Positions 9,173 through 18,454 of a stretch of DNA of 64,000 bases are shown in pieces (positions within the stretch are counted from its first letter, which is position 1; each line of letters begins with the position of its first letter). The stretch is taken from the NCBI RefSeq assembly GCF_034343125.1, contig NZ_CP139957.1:891001-955000 (forward strand), in the 5' to 3' direction. Below the pieces are notes generated by a model, which did no database searches, was not told the DNA's origin, and saw only the letters and a program-made list of their open reading frames with translations. The position numbers and the translations under genes are program-made. This stretch comes from Caldicellulosiruptor danielii (GTDB lineage: Bacteria; Bacillota; Thermoanaerobacteria; Caldicellulosiruptorales; Caldicellulosiruptoraceae).

Positions 9173-9193
9173 AAAGAAAGGAGCAAAAAGATA

Positions 9194-9970
9194 ATGAGAC
9201 AAGACCAAAGAGCTTATAATGAGCTAAGACCAATAAAAATAACACGAAACTTCATCAAATATGCGGAAGGTTCGTGTCTTATCGAAATGGGCAACACAAA
9301 AGTGATTGTCACAGCCACAATTGACGACAAGGTACCACCGTTTAAAAAGGGAAGTGGGGAAGGGTGGATAACAGCTGAATACTCAATGTTACCCCGTGCA
9401 ACCCAGCAGAGAAATGTAAGAGATATAAATAAACTGAGGCTTAGTGGAAGAAGTCACGAAATCCAAAGACTTATCGGCAGGGCTCTAAGAGCTGGTATAA
9501 ATTTTAGAGCACTTGGAGAAAGGGTAATAATCATAGACTGCGATGTAATCCAAGCAGACGGTGGAACACGCACAGCTTCCATTACTGGCGGGTTTATTGC
9601 CATGTTTGATGCTTGCAAAAAGCTTTACGATGAAAAAATAATTGAAAACTTTCCTATAACGGACTTTGTTGCGGCTGTCTCTGTAGGAATTTGCGACGGT
9701 GTTGAGATGCTTGACCTTTGCTTTGAAGAAGACTCTAAAGCTGCAGTTGACATGAACCTTGTCATGAACGATAAAGGTGAGTTTATTGAGATACAGGGAA
9801 CTGCTGAAGGAGCTCCTTTTTCATGGGATCAATTCCAGAGACTATTAGAGCTTGGAAAGCAGGGTATACAAAAGATAATAGAAGTGCAAAAAGAAGTTTT
9901 GGGTGAGGATTGCAAGCTTGTTGGGAGTGTGCCGAAAGATGAGAAAACTTCTGGTTGCGACCAAGAATGA
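9194..9970 (+). CDS. rph: Ribonuclease PH
   Basis: A 258-aa phosphorolytic 3'-5' exoribonuclease that trims tRNA 3' ends. Recognisable segments are the N-terminal [14 protein letters not shown], the [18 protein letters not shown] loop, [17 protein letters not shown], the phosphate-site region [19 protein letters not shown] and [12 protein letters not shown]. Length is normal for RNase PH. ATG with AAAGGAG about 8 bases upstream. Its 3' end overlaps the start of rdgB by 32 bases, an arrangement implying translational coupling. Confidence 0.97.
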   Translation: MRQDQRAYNELRPIKITRNFIKYAEGSCLIEMGNTKVIVTATIDDKVPPFKKGSGEGWITAEYSMLPRATQQRNVRDINKLRLSGRSHEIQRLIGRALRAGINFRALGERVIIIDCDVIQADGGTRTASITGGFIAMFDACKKLYDEKIIENFPITDFVAAVSVGICDGVEMLDLCFEEDSKAAVDMNLVMNDKGEFIEIQGTAEGAPFSWDQFQRLLELGKQGIQKIIEVQKEVLGEDCKLVGSVPKDEKTSGCDQE

Positions 9971-10553
9971 GGGAAAAGCAAGAGAGATAAAACAGCTCGT
10001 TGGAAGTTATTTTGATGATGTTGTAACACTAAACGATTTTGATAACAATATACACATCATAGAAGATGGCAGTACATTTGAAGAGAATGCACTAAATAAG
10101 GCAAAAAGTATATATTTGCTTTTCAGGCAGCCCACGCTTGCTGATGATTCTGGGCTTGAGGTTGACGCTTTAGGTGGAAGACCTGGTGTAATGTCTGCAA
10201 GATATGCAGGCGAAAACGCTACAGATGAGGATAGGATAAAAAAGCTTTTGGATGAATTAAAAGATGTACCAGAAAACAGAAGAGGTGCGCAATTTGTATG
10301 TGTTCTTGTATTTATTGACCAGCAGGGTAGAATATATCAGACAAAAGGCATTTGTCGGGGCAAAATTGCCTTTGAGACAAGAGGTGAAAATGGTTTTGGT
10401 TATGACCCTGTGTTTATACCTGATGGATTTGACAAGACATTTGCAGAGCTTGACAGTCAAATCAAGAACCAGATATCTCACAGAGCAAAGGCTTTTGAAA
10501 ATTTAAAAAAGATTCTGGGTGAGATTTACAATGAAGGTACTTGTGATAAGTGA
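9939..10553 (+). CDS. rdgB: XTP/dITP diphosphohydrolase (RdgB/HAM1 family)
   Basis: A 204-aa house-cleaning pyrophosphatase that removes XTP, ITP and dITP. The family signature is clear: [14 protein letters not shown] at the N terminus, [25 protein letters not shown] in the middle, and [12 protein letters not shown]...TFAEL with SHRAKAF near the end. The start at ATG 9939, inside the end of rph, gives the canonical N terminus; an earlier in-frame start at 9903 only adds an unconserved leader. It overlaps the next gene by 23 bases. Confidence 0.96.
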   Translation: MRKLLVATKNEGKAREIKQLVGSYFDDVVTLNDFDNNIHIIEDGSTFEENALNKAKSIYLLFRQPTLADDSGLEVDALGGRPGVMSARYAGENATDEDRIKKLLDELKDVPENRRGAQFVCVLVFIDQQGRIYQTKGICRGKIAFETRGENGFGYDPVFIPDGFDKTFAELDSQIKNQISHRAKAFENLKKILGEIYNEGTCDK

Positions 10554-11007
10554 TACACATGGAATTATATATGATGCAGAGAAAATTATAAAAAAGTACG
10601 AAAAGAATGTTCAGCTGTGCATTCACCTTGGAGATTTGGTAAAGGATGCAATTTTTCTTCAAAGCAGGTTTCCTAATCTCAAGTTTGAAATTGTAAGGGG
10701 TAACAATGACTTTACAAAGGACTTTCCATCAGAGAAAATAATTGAGCTTGGCAGCAAAAAAATACTCATTACCCATGGCCATATGTATTCTGTAAAGTCT
10801 ACATATGAGCTTATTGTAAATCATGCAAAAGCTTTTAGAGTGGATGCTTGCTTTTTTGGTCATACTCATCAGCAGGAAGAGTTTTATTCAGACAGTATCC
10901 TCTTTTTAAATCCAGGAAGTTTAGCTTTTTCAAGGGATGGTTCAAGGTCGTTTGCAATAGCAGAAGTTACTCCTTACGGGGTGGTAGCATATTTGGAAAA
11001 GGTGTGA
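10531..11007 (+). CDS. YfcE/MJ0936-type metallophosphoesterase
   Basis: A 158-aa calcineurin-like phosphoesterase. Metal-binding motifs are in order: SDTHG (residues 7-11), HLGDLV, RGNND, THGH and FGHTHQ, followed by FLNPGS. YfcE-type enzymes hydrolyse small phosphodiesters in vitro; the physiological substrate is unclear. ATG 10531 gives the canonical [11 protein letters not shown] start. It is the equivalent of ysnB in the Bacillus gerM-rph-ysnA-ysnB operon and overlaps rdgB. Confidence 0.92.
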   Translation: MKVLVISDTHGIIYDAEKIIKKYEKNVQLCIHLGDLVKDAIFLQSRFPNLKFEIVRGNNDFTKDFPSEKIIELGSKKILITHGHMYSVKSTYELIVNHAKAFRVDACFFGHTHQQEEFYSDSILFLNPGSLAFSRDGSRSFAIAEVTPYGVVAYLEKV

Positions 11008-11013
11008 AAAAAA

Positions 11014-11571
11014 TTGATAATAGCACAAGGTGAACTTGTGAATATCAGAGAGGTTAGGTGGGGAGACTTAAAATATCTTCAAAAATGGGCAAATGATCCA
11101 GAAGTTGCATACTGGGCAAGAGCAGAAACAAATATTTCAAATGTTACTATAGGAGAGTTTAGAAGATGGTATTACAGGCGTGCATCCTCTTCTGTTAAAA
11201 GATTTATTATAGAAACAAAGGAAACAAAAAAACCCATTGGTTCTATTTCTTATAGAGATTATGATTCTGTCAACAAAGTAGTAGTTCTTGGCATACATAT
11301 TGGAGAAAAAAACTACTGGGGAAAAGGGTTTGGCACCGATGCAATTAAGGCATTTGTGAAATACCTTTTTGATACACTTGATATCAATAGAATAGAGCTT
11401 GATACTTTTGATGAGAACGTAAGAGCAATTAAAGCATATCAAAAATGTGGATTTAAGATTGAGGGTATTTTGAGAGAGGCAAGGTTTATTGAAGGAAGAT
11501 TTCACGATGTTATTATTATGGGAATGACAAGAAAGGATTATTTAAAAATAGCAAACAAAACTCAAATGTGA
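11014..11571 (+). CDS. GNAT acetyltransferase of the RimJ/RimL/SpeG type
   Basis: 185 aa with the GNAT fold: VNIREVRWGDLKYLQKWANDPEVA at the N terminus, IGSISYRDYD, LGIHIGEKNYWGKGFGTDAIKAF (acetyl-CoA loop) and NVRAIKAYQKCGFKIEGILREA. The last block is characteristic of RimJ/L and spermidine-type acetyltransferases; the acceptor cannot be deduced. TTG start, with AAAAGGTG about 9 bases upstream and only 6 bases after the previous stop, so it extends the gerM operon. Confidence 0.85.
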   Translation: MIIAQGELVNIREVRWGDLKYLQKWANDPEVAYWARAETNISNVTIGEFRRWYYRRASSSVKRFIIETKETKKPIGSISYRDYDSVNKVVVLGIHIGEKNYWGKGFGTDAIKAFVKYLFDTLDINRIELDTFDENVRAIKAYQKCGFKIEGILREARFIEGRFHDVIIMGMTRKDYLKIANKTQM

Positions 11572-11621
11572 TATAATAAAAACAAACACAAAATAACCAA
11601 AACAGAATAAGGAGGACAAAA

Positions 11622-13043
11622 ATGAAGAGTATAAATTGCATCGGTGCTGATTTTGGTGCGTCAAACGGGAGGGTTTTTGTTGGGAGATTTGATGGGTCTG
11701 TTTTGGAGCTTTGTGAGGTCCACAGGTTCGAAAACAATCCTGTGCGCCTTCAAAAAGGTCTTTTTTGGGATTTTCTTTACCTTTTTAACAATCTAAAGAT
11801 TGGGATTTATAAAGCTAAAAAGCAGTTTGGGAGTATAACAAGCATAGGAGTTGACACTTGGGGTGTAGATTATGGTTTTGTAGACAAAGATGGAAATCTT
11901 ATTTCAAATCCTTACCATTATCGCGATATGAGAACAAAATCGGCTATTGACCATGTATCAAAAATTATACCGCTTGATTATATCTATAATATAACCGGCA
12001 TTCAATTTATGAATTTCAATACCATCTTTCAGCTCTACATAGATTACAAGACAAGACCTGAAATTTTAAAGAATGCATCTTCACTTTTGTTCATGCCAGA
12101 CCTTTTTGCTTATTTTTTAACAGGCGAAAAGGTAAACGAATATACTATTGCTTCAACTTCTCAACTTTTAGATGCCAACAAAAGAACATGGAGTTTTGAT
12201 ATCATTGAAAAACTTGGGTTTGAAAAAGATTTATTTAATGATATAATTTATCCAGGAAACATTTTAGGAAAGCTTTCAAAGGATGTTCAAGAGGAGCTTG
12301 AGGTGGAAAGTATACCTGTTATAGCAGTAGCAAGCCATGACACAGCTTCAGCTGTTGCGGCAGCGCCGTTTTCTGACGGAAAACAAACAGTTTATCTTAG
12401 CTGTGGTACTTGGTCTTTGATGGGTGTTGAGCTTGACAGTCCTTTAATAAACCAGAAAACATTTGAGAAAAACTTTACGAACGAAGGCGGGGTTGAGAAT
12501 AAAATAAGGTTTTTAAAAAACATTACAGGACTTTGGATTATCCAGCAGCTAAAAAGCGCATGGAGCAAAAAGTTTGAGGAAGTAAATTACAATCTCATAA
12601 GTGAACTTGCAGAGAAATCCAATGTTGATTATGCAATCGACCCTGACAGTGAACAGTTTTTGGCACCTGTTGATATCATTTCGGAAATAAAGAACTTCTG
12701 CAAAATGCACTTTGGAAAAGAACCAGAAACACTTGGCGACATTGCGAGAGCAGCTTATAATGGAATTGTCAAAAAATACCAAAACACAGTTGAAGAGATA
12801 GAAAACTTAACAGGACTTAAGATTTCTACAATAAATATGGTTGGTGGAGGCATCAGAGATAAGTATCTTTGCGAACTTACAGCAAAGTTTACGCAAAGAG
12901 ATGTTGTGGCAGGACCAGTTGAGGCAACAGTGCTTGGTAATATTCTCGTCCAGCTTTTAGCCTTGGGTGAGATTAAGAATTTGCAGGAAGGAAGAGAGCT
13001 TCTCAAAAAGAGCATACAGTTTGAATACTACAAAGGGAGGTAA
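11622..13043 (+). CDS. rhaB: Rhamnulokinase (FGGY kinase)
   Basis: A 473-aa FGGY-family sugar kinase that phosphorylates L-rhamnulose. RhaB traits are GADFGASNGRVFVG (ATP-binding phosphate 1), SIGVDTWGVDYGFVDKDG, NPYHYRDMRT, LMPDLFAYFLTG, ASHDTASAVAA, LSCGTWSLMGVE and the C-terminal NMVGGGIRDKYLC. AAGGAGG lies 8 bases before ATG 11622. A TATAAT at 11572-11577 may be a -10 box for a promoter overlapping the end of the previous gene. No isomerase or aldolase is in the window; the DeoR gene follows 8 bases downstream. Confidence 0.93.
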   Translation: MKSINCIGADFGASNGRVFVGRFDGSVLELCEVHRFENNPVRLQKGLFWDFLYLFNNLKIGIYKAKKQFGSITSIGVDTWGVDYGFVDKDGNLISNPYHYRDMRTKSAIDHVSKIIPLDYIYNITGIQFMNFNTIFQLYIDYKTRPEILKNASSLLFMPDLFAYFLTGEKVNEYTIASTSQLLDANKRTWSFDIIEKLGFEKDLFNDIIYPGNILGKLSKDVQEELEVESIPVIAVASHDTASAVAAAPFSDGKQTVYLSCGTWSLMGVELDSPLINQKTFEKNFTNEGGVENKIRFLKNITGLWIIQQLKSAWSKKFEEVNYNLISELAEKSNVDYAIDPDSEQFLAPVDIISEIKNFCKMHFGKEPETLGDIARAAYNGIVKKYQNTVEEIENLTGLKISTINMVGGGIRDKYLCELTAKFTQRDVVAGPVEATVLGNILVQLLALGEIKNLQEGRELLKKSIQFEYYKGR

Positions 13044-13051
13044 GAAGAAAG

Positions 13052-13816
13052 GTGCTTGCGATTGAGCGAAGACAAAAGATTATGGCAATGCTGAACGAAA
13101 ACAAAAGTGTGCTTGTCCCGGAGCTTGCAAAACTTTTTAATGTTACAGAAGAGACAATAAGGCGTGACCTTGAAAAGCTTGAAAAAGAAGGACTTCTGAA
13201 AAGGACATATGGCGGGGCAGTGTTGGTTGAGAACTACAATGTTGATATTCCTTTTGAGTTCAGAAATGTCACAAATATTGAGGGTAAAAAACAGATAGCA
13301 CTGAGTTTGATAAAGTACATTGAAGATGGCGATACTCTTGTGATGGACTCGAGCACGTCTGCACTTCAGGTTGCAAAGCTTTTAAAAACAAAGAAAAAAA
13401 TTACTGTCATTACAAACTCAGAGCAGATAATCAATGAGCTAAAAGTATTTGAAGACACAATAAAGGTTATCTCAACTGGAGGAACGCTTAGAAACAAATC
13501 TTTGTCGCTTGTTGGACCGATAGCTGAACAGACTTTGCGGTCTTTAAATGCAAACAAAGCTATAATATCCTGTAAAGGTTTTGACATTGAAAAAGGTTTT
13601 ACAGAGTCGAATGAGCTTGAAGCTCAGGTCAAAAAGCTCATGATTGAGATAGCAGACAAGGTTTACATGATAGCAGACCACACAAAGATGAACAAGACAG
13701 CTTTAGTTAATATTGCAACACTTGACGATGTTGATTTTATCTTCACAGACAAGATACTCCCACCAAGCCAGGAAAATGCAATCAGAGAGAAAAATGTTGA
13801 GATTGTATATTGCTAA
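13052..13816 (+). CDS. DeoR/GlpR-family transcriptional regulator
   Basis: 254 aa. N-terminal winged HTH of the DeoR family (ERRQKIMAMLNENKSV, VTEETIRRDLEKLEKEG, RTYGGAV) and a C-terminal sugar-phosphate sensor domain (MDSSTSALQVAKLL, VITNSEQI, STGGTLRNKSLSLVGP, KGFDIEKGFTES, ADHTKM). It starts at GTG 13052 behind GGGAGG. It is co-transcribed with rhaB and ends at a strong terminator, so it probably senses a rhamnose-pathway sugar phosphate and controls this unit (inference). Confidence 0.9.
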   Translation: MLAIERRQKIMAMLNENKSVLVPELAKLFNVTEETIRRDLEKLEKEGLLKRTYGGAVLVENYNVDIPFEFRNVTNIEGKKQIALSLIKYIEDGDTLVMDSSTSALQVAKLLKTKKKITVITNSEQIINELKVFEDTIKVISTGGTLRNKSLSLVGPIAEQTLRSLNANKAIISCKGFDIEKGFTESNELEAQVKKLMIEIADKVYMIADHTKMNKTALVNIATLDDVDFIFTDKILPPSQENAIREKNVEIVYC

Positions 13817-13850
13817 AAAAGGGGCTGTTAGCAGCCCCCTTTTTATATCT
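13815..13850 (+). terminator. Bidirectional rho-independent terminator
   Basis: GGGGCTG/CAGCCCC stem (13821-13827 and 13831-13837) with loop TTAG, flanked by A6 upstream and T5 downstream. It serves both the rhaB-deoR unit and the convergent aroA operon. Confidence 0.9.
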
Positions 13851-15144
13851 TTTTTGTTGACGAAAAGAGAATGTCGAAAAAATTTGGAAAAGAGATTGAT
13901 GCACACTCTGCGTCCAAAATGGTACTCTCGCCCTCGACTGCACATGCCATGATAGATGCAGCCATTGCTATTCTGTGGTCTTTATGCGAATTTACAACTG
14001 CACTATTAAGTTTTTCCTTTGAGCCTATTATCTCAAGTCCCTCTACAAGTTCATAGCACTCGGCACCGAAACTTTTTAACATCTGAACTGTTGTCTTTAT
14101 CCTGTCACTTTCTTTTACTCTCAGCTCAGAAGCGTTATTGATTGTGGTTATACCTTCGGCAAATGCTGCTGCAACTGCCAAAATAGGTATTTCGTCTATG
14201 ATGCGGGGAATATCATTTTTGTTAACCTTTACACCTTTTAGGTTACTGCTTCTTGCAACTATTTTTCCCACAAGCTCTCCATTTCTATTTTCCACATCTT
14301 CAATACTAATATCAGCACCCATCTGTTTTAGAACATCAATTATACCTGTTCTTGTTGGGTTTAAAATACAGTTTTCAATTACCACGCAACTGTCTTCACA
14401 TATGAGTGCAAGAACGATAAAAAATGCAGCAGATGATATATCTGATGGAATTTTTATCTTTATACTGGAAAGTTGACTTGGCAAAATCTCTACTGTATGT
14501 ACCCCATCTTCTTCCCAACTTTTTATATTTGCTCCCGCATGTTTTAACATCAGTTCTGTATGGTCTCTTGACTTAGGACTTTCTTTTATGACGCTTTTAC
14601 CTTCAGCTTTTAAAGACGCAAAAATTAGTGCAGATTTTACCTGTGCACTTGGAATAGGCAAAGTATATTCAATAGGATTCAAGACCTTGCGGCCTTTTAC
14701 CTTAATAGGTAGAAAATCCTCATTTTCTAAAAACTCAAACTCAGCTCCCATTTGAGAAAGAGGCAGAGTAACCCTTTTCATTGGCCTTTTTTTAAGGGAG
14801 CTATCACCTGTCAAAATGGACTCAAAGTCCTGGGTTGATAAAATTCCAAGAAGAAGTCTTGTGGTTGTTCCTGAATTTTGACAGTCTAATATCTGTTTCG
14901 GAGCAAAGAGATTAAAGTCATTTCCTTTGATAATTATTTTGTCATTTCGAATTTCTATGTCAGTGCCAAGATTTTTGAAACAATTGATGGTGGCCAAACA
15001 ATCATCCGAAAAGAGAAAGTTTTCTATCTCTGTCACACCTTTTGCCAAGCTTCCAATCATGATGCTTCTGTGGGAGATTGACTTGTCAGCCGGAACAACT
15101 ACGTTTGACTTTATTTTTCTTCTTCCGTCTATCTTAACGTTCAC
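13843..15144 (-). CDS. aroA: 3-phosphoshikimate 1-carboxyvinyltransferase (EPSP synthase)
   Basis: A 433-aa EPSP synthase, sixth step of the shikimate pathway. Visible: VPADKSISHRSIMIGSLA, LDCQNSGTTTRLLLG, the KRPMKRVTLPLSQMGA block, SAQVKSALIFASLKA, and ELRVKESDRI...HKDHRIAMAASIMA near the end. The GTG start overlaps the tyrA stop (GTGA), so translation is coupled. It is the last gene of the minus-strand hisC-aroF-tyrA-aroA series and runs into the bidirectional terminator at 13815-13850. The LDCQNSGTT sequence has Gln where many have Gly-Asn; class I or II status was not determined. Confidence 0.96.
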   Translation of the reverse strand: MNVKIDGRRKIKSNVVVPADKSISHRSIMIGSLAKGVTEIENFLFSDDCLATINCFKNLGTDIEIRNDKIIIKGNDFNLFAPKQILDCQNSGTTTRLLLGILSTQDFESILTGDSSLKKRPMKRVTLPLSQMGAEFEFLENEDFLPIKVKGRKVLNPIEYTLPIPSAQVKSALIFASLKAEGKSVIKESPKSRDHTELMLKHAGANIKSWEEDGVHTVEILPSQLSSIKIKIPSDISSAAFFIVLALICEDSCVVIENCILNPTRTGIIDVLKQMGADISIEDVENRNGELVGKIVARSSNLKGVKVNKNDIPRIIDEIPILAVAAAFAEGITTINNASELRVKESDRIKTTVQMLKSFGAECYELVEGLEIIGSKEKLNSAVVNSHKDHRIAMAASIMACAVEGESTILDAECASISFPNFFDILFSSTKKI

Positions 15145-15983
15145 TTTCTATCACTCACAATCTTATCTCTAATTAATTTTGCTTTTTCAAAATAAGAGTA
15201 AATTTGGTTATAATTTTCATTTTGTAAACTCAATTTGAAGTTTTTCAAAAGTTCTATATAAGCCTCAATAAGTTCAAGCAATACGTTCTTGTTGGAGATT
15301 GATATATCTGCCCACATCTTTGGACTAGAGGAGGAGATACGGGTTATATCTTTAAATCCTCCTCCTGCAAATTTGCAATATATCTCATTACTACTCAACA
15401 TATTCACAAGCCCTGCAGACACAACATGAGGAAGATGTGAAATAACACCTGTTATTTTGTCATGAAGTTCAAAATCAATCTCCTCAACCCTACACCCTAT
15501 CGATTGTAAAAGTTTTTTAAGTTTTTCAATGTCCTCTTTTCTGTTCAGGTTAGATGGAGTTATAAAGTAATATGCACCATTAAAGAGTGAGTCAAATGAA
15601 TAATCATAACCTATCTTTTCGGTACCTGCCATGGGATGTCCACCAATAAAATTGGAAATTTTATGTTTTATGGCAAACTGGCAAATCTGTGTTTTTGTAC
15701 TTCCAACATCTGTTATGATTCCATTTTTAATTTTTGAGGATAGTTTACCAAGAATAGGTATACTTTCTAATACAGGAACGCATATAAAACTAAAGGCATA
15801 TTCATCCTCTGCCTCATCTAAATCCTCAATCTTCTCTTTTACAATACCTTCACAAATAGCTTTTTCAACTGCACTTTTGTTTACGTCGTAAGCATGAATT
15901 TCATACCCGCATTTTTTAAAAGCTTTTGCAAGTGAACCGCCAATAAGCCCAAGTCCTGCTATGAATATCCTTTCTCTCACCAT
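15141..15983 (-). CDS. tyrA: Prephenate dehydrogenase
   Basis: A 280-aa NAD(P)-dependent enzyme converting prephenate to 4-hydroxyphenylpyruvate for tyrosine. The N-terminal Rossmann motif is IAGLGLIGGSLAKAFKK; further marks are DVGSTKTQI, FIGGHPMAGTEKIGYDYS, the VISHLPHVVSAGLVN segment with its substrate-binding His, and GGGFKDITRIS. There is no C-terminal ACT domain, so feedback through that route is not expected. ATG start 5 bases after the aroF stop. Confidence 0.95.
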   Translation of the reverse strand: MVRERIFIAGLGLIGGSLAKAFKKCGYEIHAYDVNKSAVEKAICEGIVKEKIEDLDEAEDEYAFSFICVPVLESIPILGKLSSKIKNGIITDVGSTKTQICQFAIKHKISNFIGGHPMAGTEKIGYDYSFDSLFNGAYYFITPSNLNRKEDIEKLKKLLQSIGCRVEEIDFELHDKITGVISHLPHVVSAGLVNMLSSNEIYCKFAGGGFKDITRISSSSPKMWADISISNKNVLLELIEAYIELLKNFKLSLQNENYNQIYSYFEKAKLIRDKIVSDRK

Positions 15984-15988
15984 TTTTT

Positions 15989-17003
15989 CTATACACTCTT
16001 TCCGATTGATTTTGCTATTAAAGATATCTCTTTTACAAGTTTGTCGAACTCCTCAGGTGTAATTGACTGAGGGCCGTCAGATAGAGCCTTTTGCGGGTTT
16101 GGATGGACCTCAATCATAAGTCCATCAGCCCCTGCTGCAATTGCTGCTTTTGAAAGTGCTGGAACATACTTTGCTTTCCCAGCTGCATGGCTTGGGTCAA
16201 CTATTATTGGAAGATGGCTTTTTTCTTTAACAACAGGGATTGCTGAAATGTCTAAAGTATTTCTTGTTGCTGTCTCAAATGTCCTTATTCCTCTCTCACA
16301 CAAAATAACATTTGGATTTCCTTCGCTCAAGATGTATTCAGCAGCATTTAACCATTCTTCAATTGTTGCCGCAAGACCTCTTTTGAGAAGAACAGGTTTG
16401 TTTTGTCTTCCCACATATTTTAGCAAATTAAAATTCTGCATATTTCTAAGCACCAATTTGAAAAATGTCTACATACTCATAAGCTCTGTCAACAGCGCTT
16501 TCGCTTATGACCTCTGTTATGACCAAAAGATCATATCTTTGTGCAGCTTCTTTTAAGATTTTCAATCCTTCTTCCTCTAAACCCTGGAAAGAATATGGAG
16601 ATGTTCTTGGCTTGTAAGCTCCGCCACGCAGGATCTTTGCACCGCTTTTTTTAATTTTCTCCGCAACTTCAAACATCTGCTGATAACTTTCAATTGCACA
16701 AGGACCACCAATAAGCGTAAGTGTATTTCCGCCAATCTCCACATCTTTGATTTTTATAACTGTTGGTTCAGGTTTGAAGGTTCTGCTTGCAAGTTTGTAG
16801 CTCTCGAGGATTGGTATTATTCGGTCAACACCTGGTAAAAGTTCAACAGGAACATCAGATAGAATTCTCTCATCGCCAATTACACCAATTACTGTTCTTT
16901 CAACGCCCTGTGAAATGTGGGGCCGCAGGCCCAGGGATGTAATAAGCTTCACAACTTCTTCAATATCTGACTCTTTACAGTCTTTTTTCATTACAATAAT
17001 CAT
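15989..17003 (-). pseudogene. aroF: 3-deoxy-7-phosphoheptulonate synthase (AroF/AroQ-clostridial type Ibeta), interrupted by a one-base frameshift
   Basis: The enzyme for the first shikimate step is present in two frames. The upstream part (start ATG 17003, SD GGAGG at 17012-17016) has the N-terminal ferredoxin-like regulatory domain (MIIVMKKDCKESDIEE...), then LIGGPCAIES and LRGGAYKPRTSPYSFQG, and ends at TAG 16446-16448 after DIFQIGA. The remaining part ([14 protein letters not shown]...VLLKRGL...[11 protein letters not shown]...[11 protein letters not shown]...IEVHPNP) continues in another frame to 15989. Removing one T from the TT read on the minus strand at 16448-16449 restores FQIGARNMQNF and a normal 337-aa protein. 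No classic +1 recoding site is seen. It is a sequencing error or a real knockout. Confidence 0.85.
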
Positions 17004-17080
17004 ATTCATCGCCTCCATACTACCATTTTTTATTTTACTACAGTTTGCATCCGTTCTACCATTCTTCAAATTTTCTTTTT

Positions 17081-18157
17081 CTACAGAATTTCTTTCAAAG
17101 CCTTTATGAATCCCATATTATCACCTTCCTGCCCTGTTGTAACTCTAAGGTATGTTGGCATTCCAAATATATCACCTGGTCTTACAATTATACCTTTTAA
17201 GAGAAGTTTTTTGAACACCTCAACAGCGTTCTTCTTCACATCTACCATCACAAAATTTCCATATGACTTTATATAAGGAAGACCCATCTCTTCAAAACTT
17301 TTATAGAAAAATTCGAGAGACTTTTTGTTTAAATCTTTTGCCTTTTTTATATGCTCTTCATCATCAAGGGCAGCAGAAGCTGCAATCTGTGCCAAGTGAT
17401 TAACATTAAAAGGTGGTCTTACTCTGTTTAATTTTTCAATGATCTCCTCTGATGCTATTGCATACCCAATTCTTAAAGCAGCAAGACCATAGATCTTTGA
17501 AAATGTCTGAAGAACAATGAGGTTTTCAAATTCATTGAGCCACTCTGTGGCATCTGGGTAATCAGGGTCATCAATATACTCTTTATAAGCCTGGTCAACA
17601 ACAACCGCAATGTGTAAGGGTACTGACTTTATAAAATCGTATAACTCCTTCCTTTTAACAATTGTACCGGTTGGGTTGTTTGGATTGCAAATCCATATTA
17701 CCTTTGTTCTTTCATTTATATTGTTGTAGAAAGCCTTTAAATCATGGGTAAAATCTTTTAATGGAAGTTCAATTGGCACACCGCCCATCACTTTTGTGAC
17801 TGTTTCGTATCGGGGAAAAGAAGGTTTTGCCATTATTGCATTGTCCCCTGGATTGATAAACACAGCTGCAATAAATTGAGTGATTTCATCAGAACCTGCT
17901 CCCAGAAGTATCTGCGACGGTTTTACACCCAGTTTTTTTGAAAGCTTTAGTTTTAGTTCTGTACAGTTTCCATCCGGGTAAATGCCAAGTTCATCCAAAT
18001 TTTGCGTCAAAGCTTTTTTTACATTTTCTGAGGGGCCTAAGGGATTTTCATTTGAAGCAAGTTTTATTACCTTTTCAAGGCCAAGTTCTCTTTTTACCTC
18101 TGAAATAGGTTTGCCAGGAATATAGGGTGAAATTGTATTTATAACTTCTCTGAACAA
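17081..18157 (-). CDS. hisC: Histidinol-phosphate aminotransferase family
   Basis: A 358-aa PLP-dependent class I/II aminotransferase. HisC-like features are ISPYIPGKPISEVKRELG, KLASNENPLGPS, the CNPNNPTGT loop, the Asp of VVVDQAYKEY and the PLP-lysine region TFSKIYGLAALRIGYAIA, with the C-terminal RVTTGQ. As first gene of the aromatic operon it may also transaminate prephenate, phenylpyruvate or 4-hydroxyphenylpyruvate, as some HisC proteins do. TTG start with GGGGTG upstream. A gap of about 78 bases separates it from aroF. Confidence 0.9.
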   Translation of the reverse strand: MFREVINTISPYIPGKPISEVKRELGLEKVIKLASNENPLGPSENVKKALTQNLDELGIYPDGNCTELKLKLSKKLGVKPSQILLGAGSDEITQFIAAVFINPGDNAIMAKPSFPRYETVTKVMGGVPIELPLKDFTHDLKAFYNNINERTKVIWICNPNNPTGTIVKRKELYDFIKSVPLHIAVVVDQAYKEYIDDPDYPDATEWLNEFENLIVLQTFSKIYGLAALRIGYAIASEEIIEKLNRVRPPFNVNHLAQIAASAALDDEEHIKKAKDLNKKSLEFFYKSFEEMGLPYIKSYGNFVMVDVKKNAVEVFKKLLLKGIIVRPGDIFGMPTYLRVTTGQEGDNMGFIKALKEIL

Positions 18158-18352
18158 ATTAGCACACCCCTAACTTGCGATTTTCAATAATTTTATTATC
18201 AACTCTTAGGTCTTGTCAAGAAAAAAGTGATGAATAAAAAACAATATTGAGTTAGCTCAGAAGGAATGTTTGTTAATTAGTTATAAATTTTTAGATTTAT
18301 TAGGAATTAAAAAAGTCAATTTTGCAGGGGAAAAATATAAAATTTTTCAGGG

Positions 18353-18380
18353 TTACATTTCTACAATTTATAGTTATAAT
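18353..18380 (+). promoter_or_regulatory. Candidate promoter for the oligosaccharide transport cluster
   Basis: TTACAT (18353-18358), 16-base spacer, TATAAT (18375-18380), about 75 bases upstream of the first solute-binding protein. The rest of the 297-base divergent intergenic region (18158-18454) is very A/T-rich and holds no other convincing structure. Confidence 0.45.
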
Positions 18381-18454
18381 TTATTTCAGATTCACAATTT
18401 TTTTAGTCTTTTTGCTCGTGGAAATGTCAAAATATACAGTGAGGAGGGTTTTGT

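Noticed and set aside
16440-16460. Programmed frameshifting in aroF
   Set aside because: GCU before UAG cannot re-pair in the +1 frame (CUU), and there is no upstream SD-like stimulator, so recoding of the RF2 type is unlikely.
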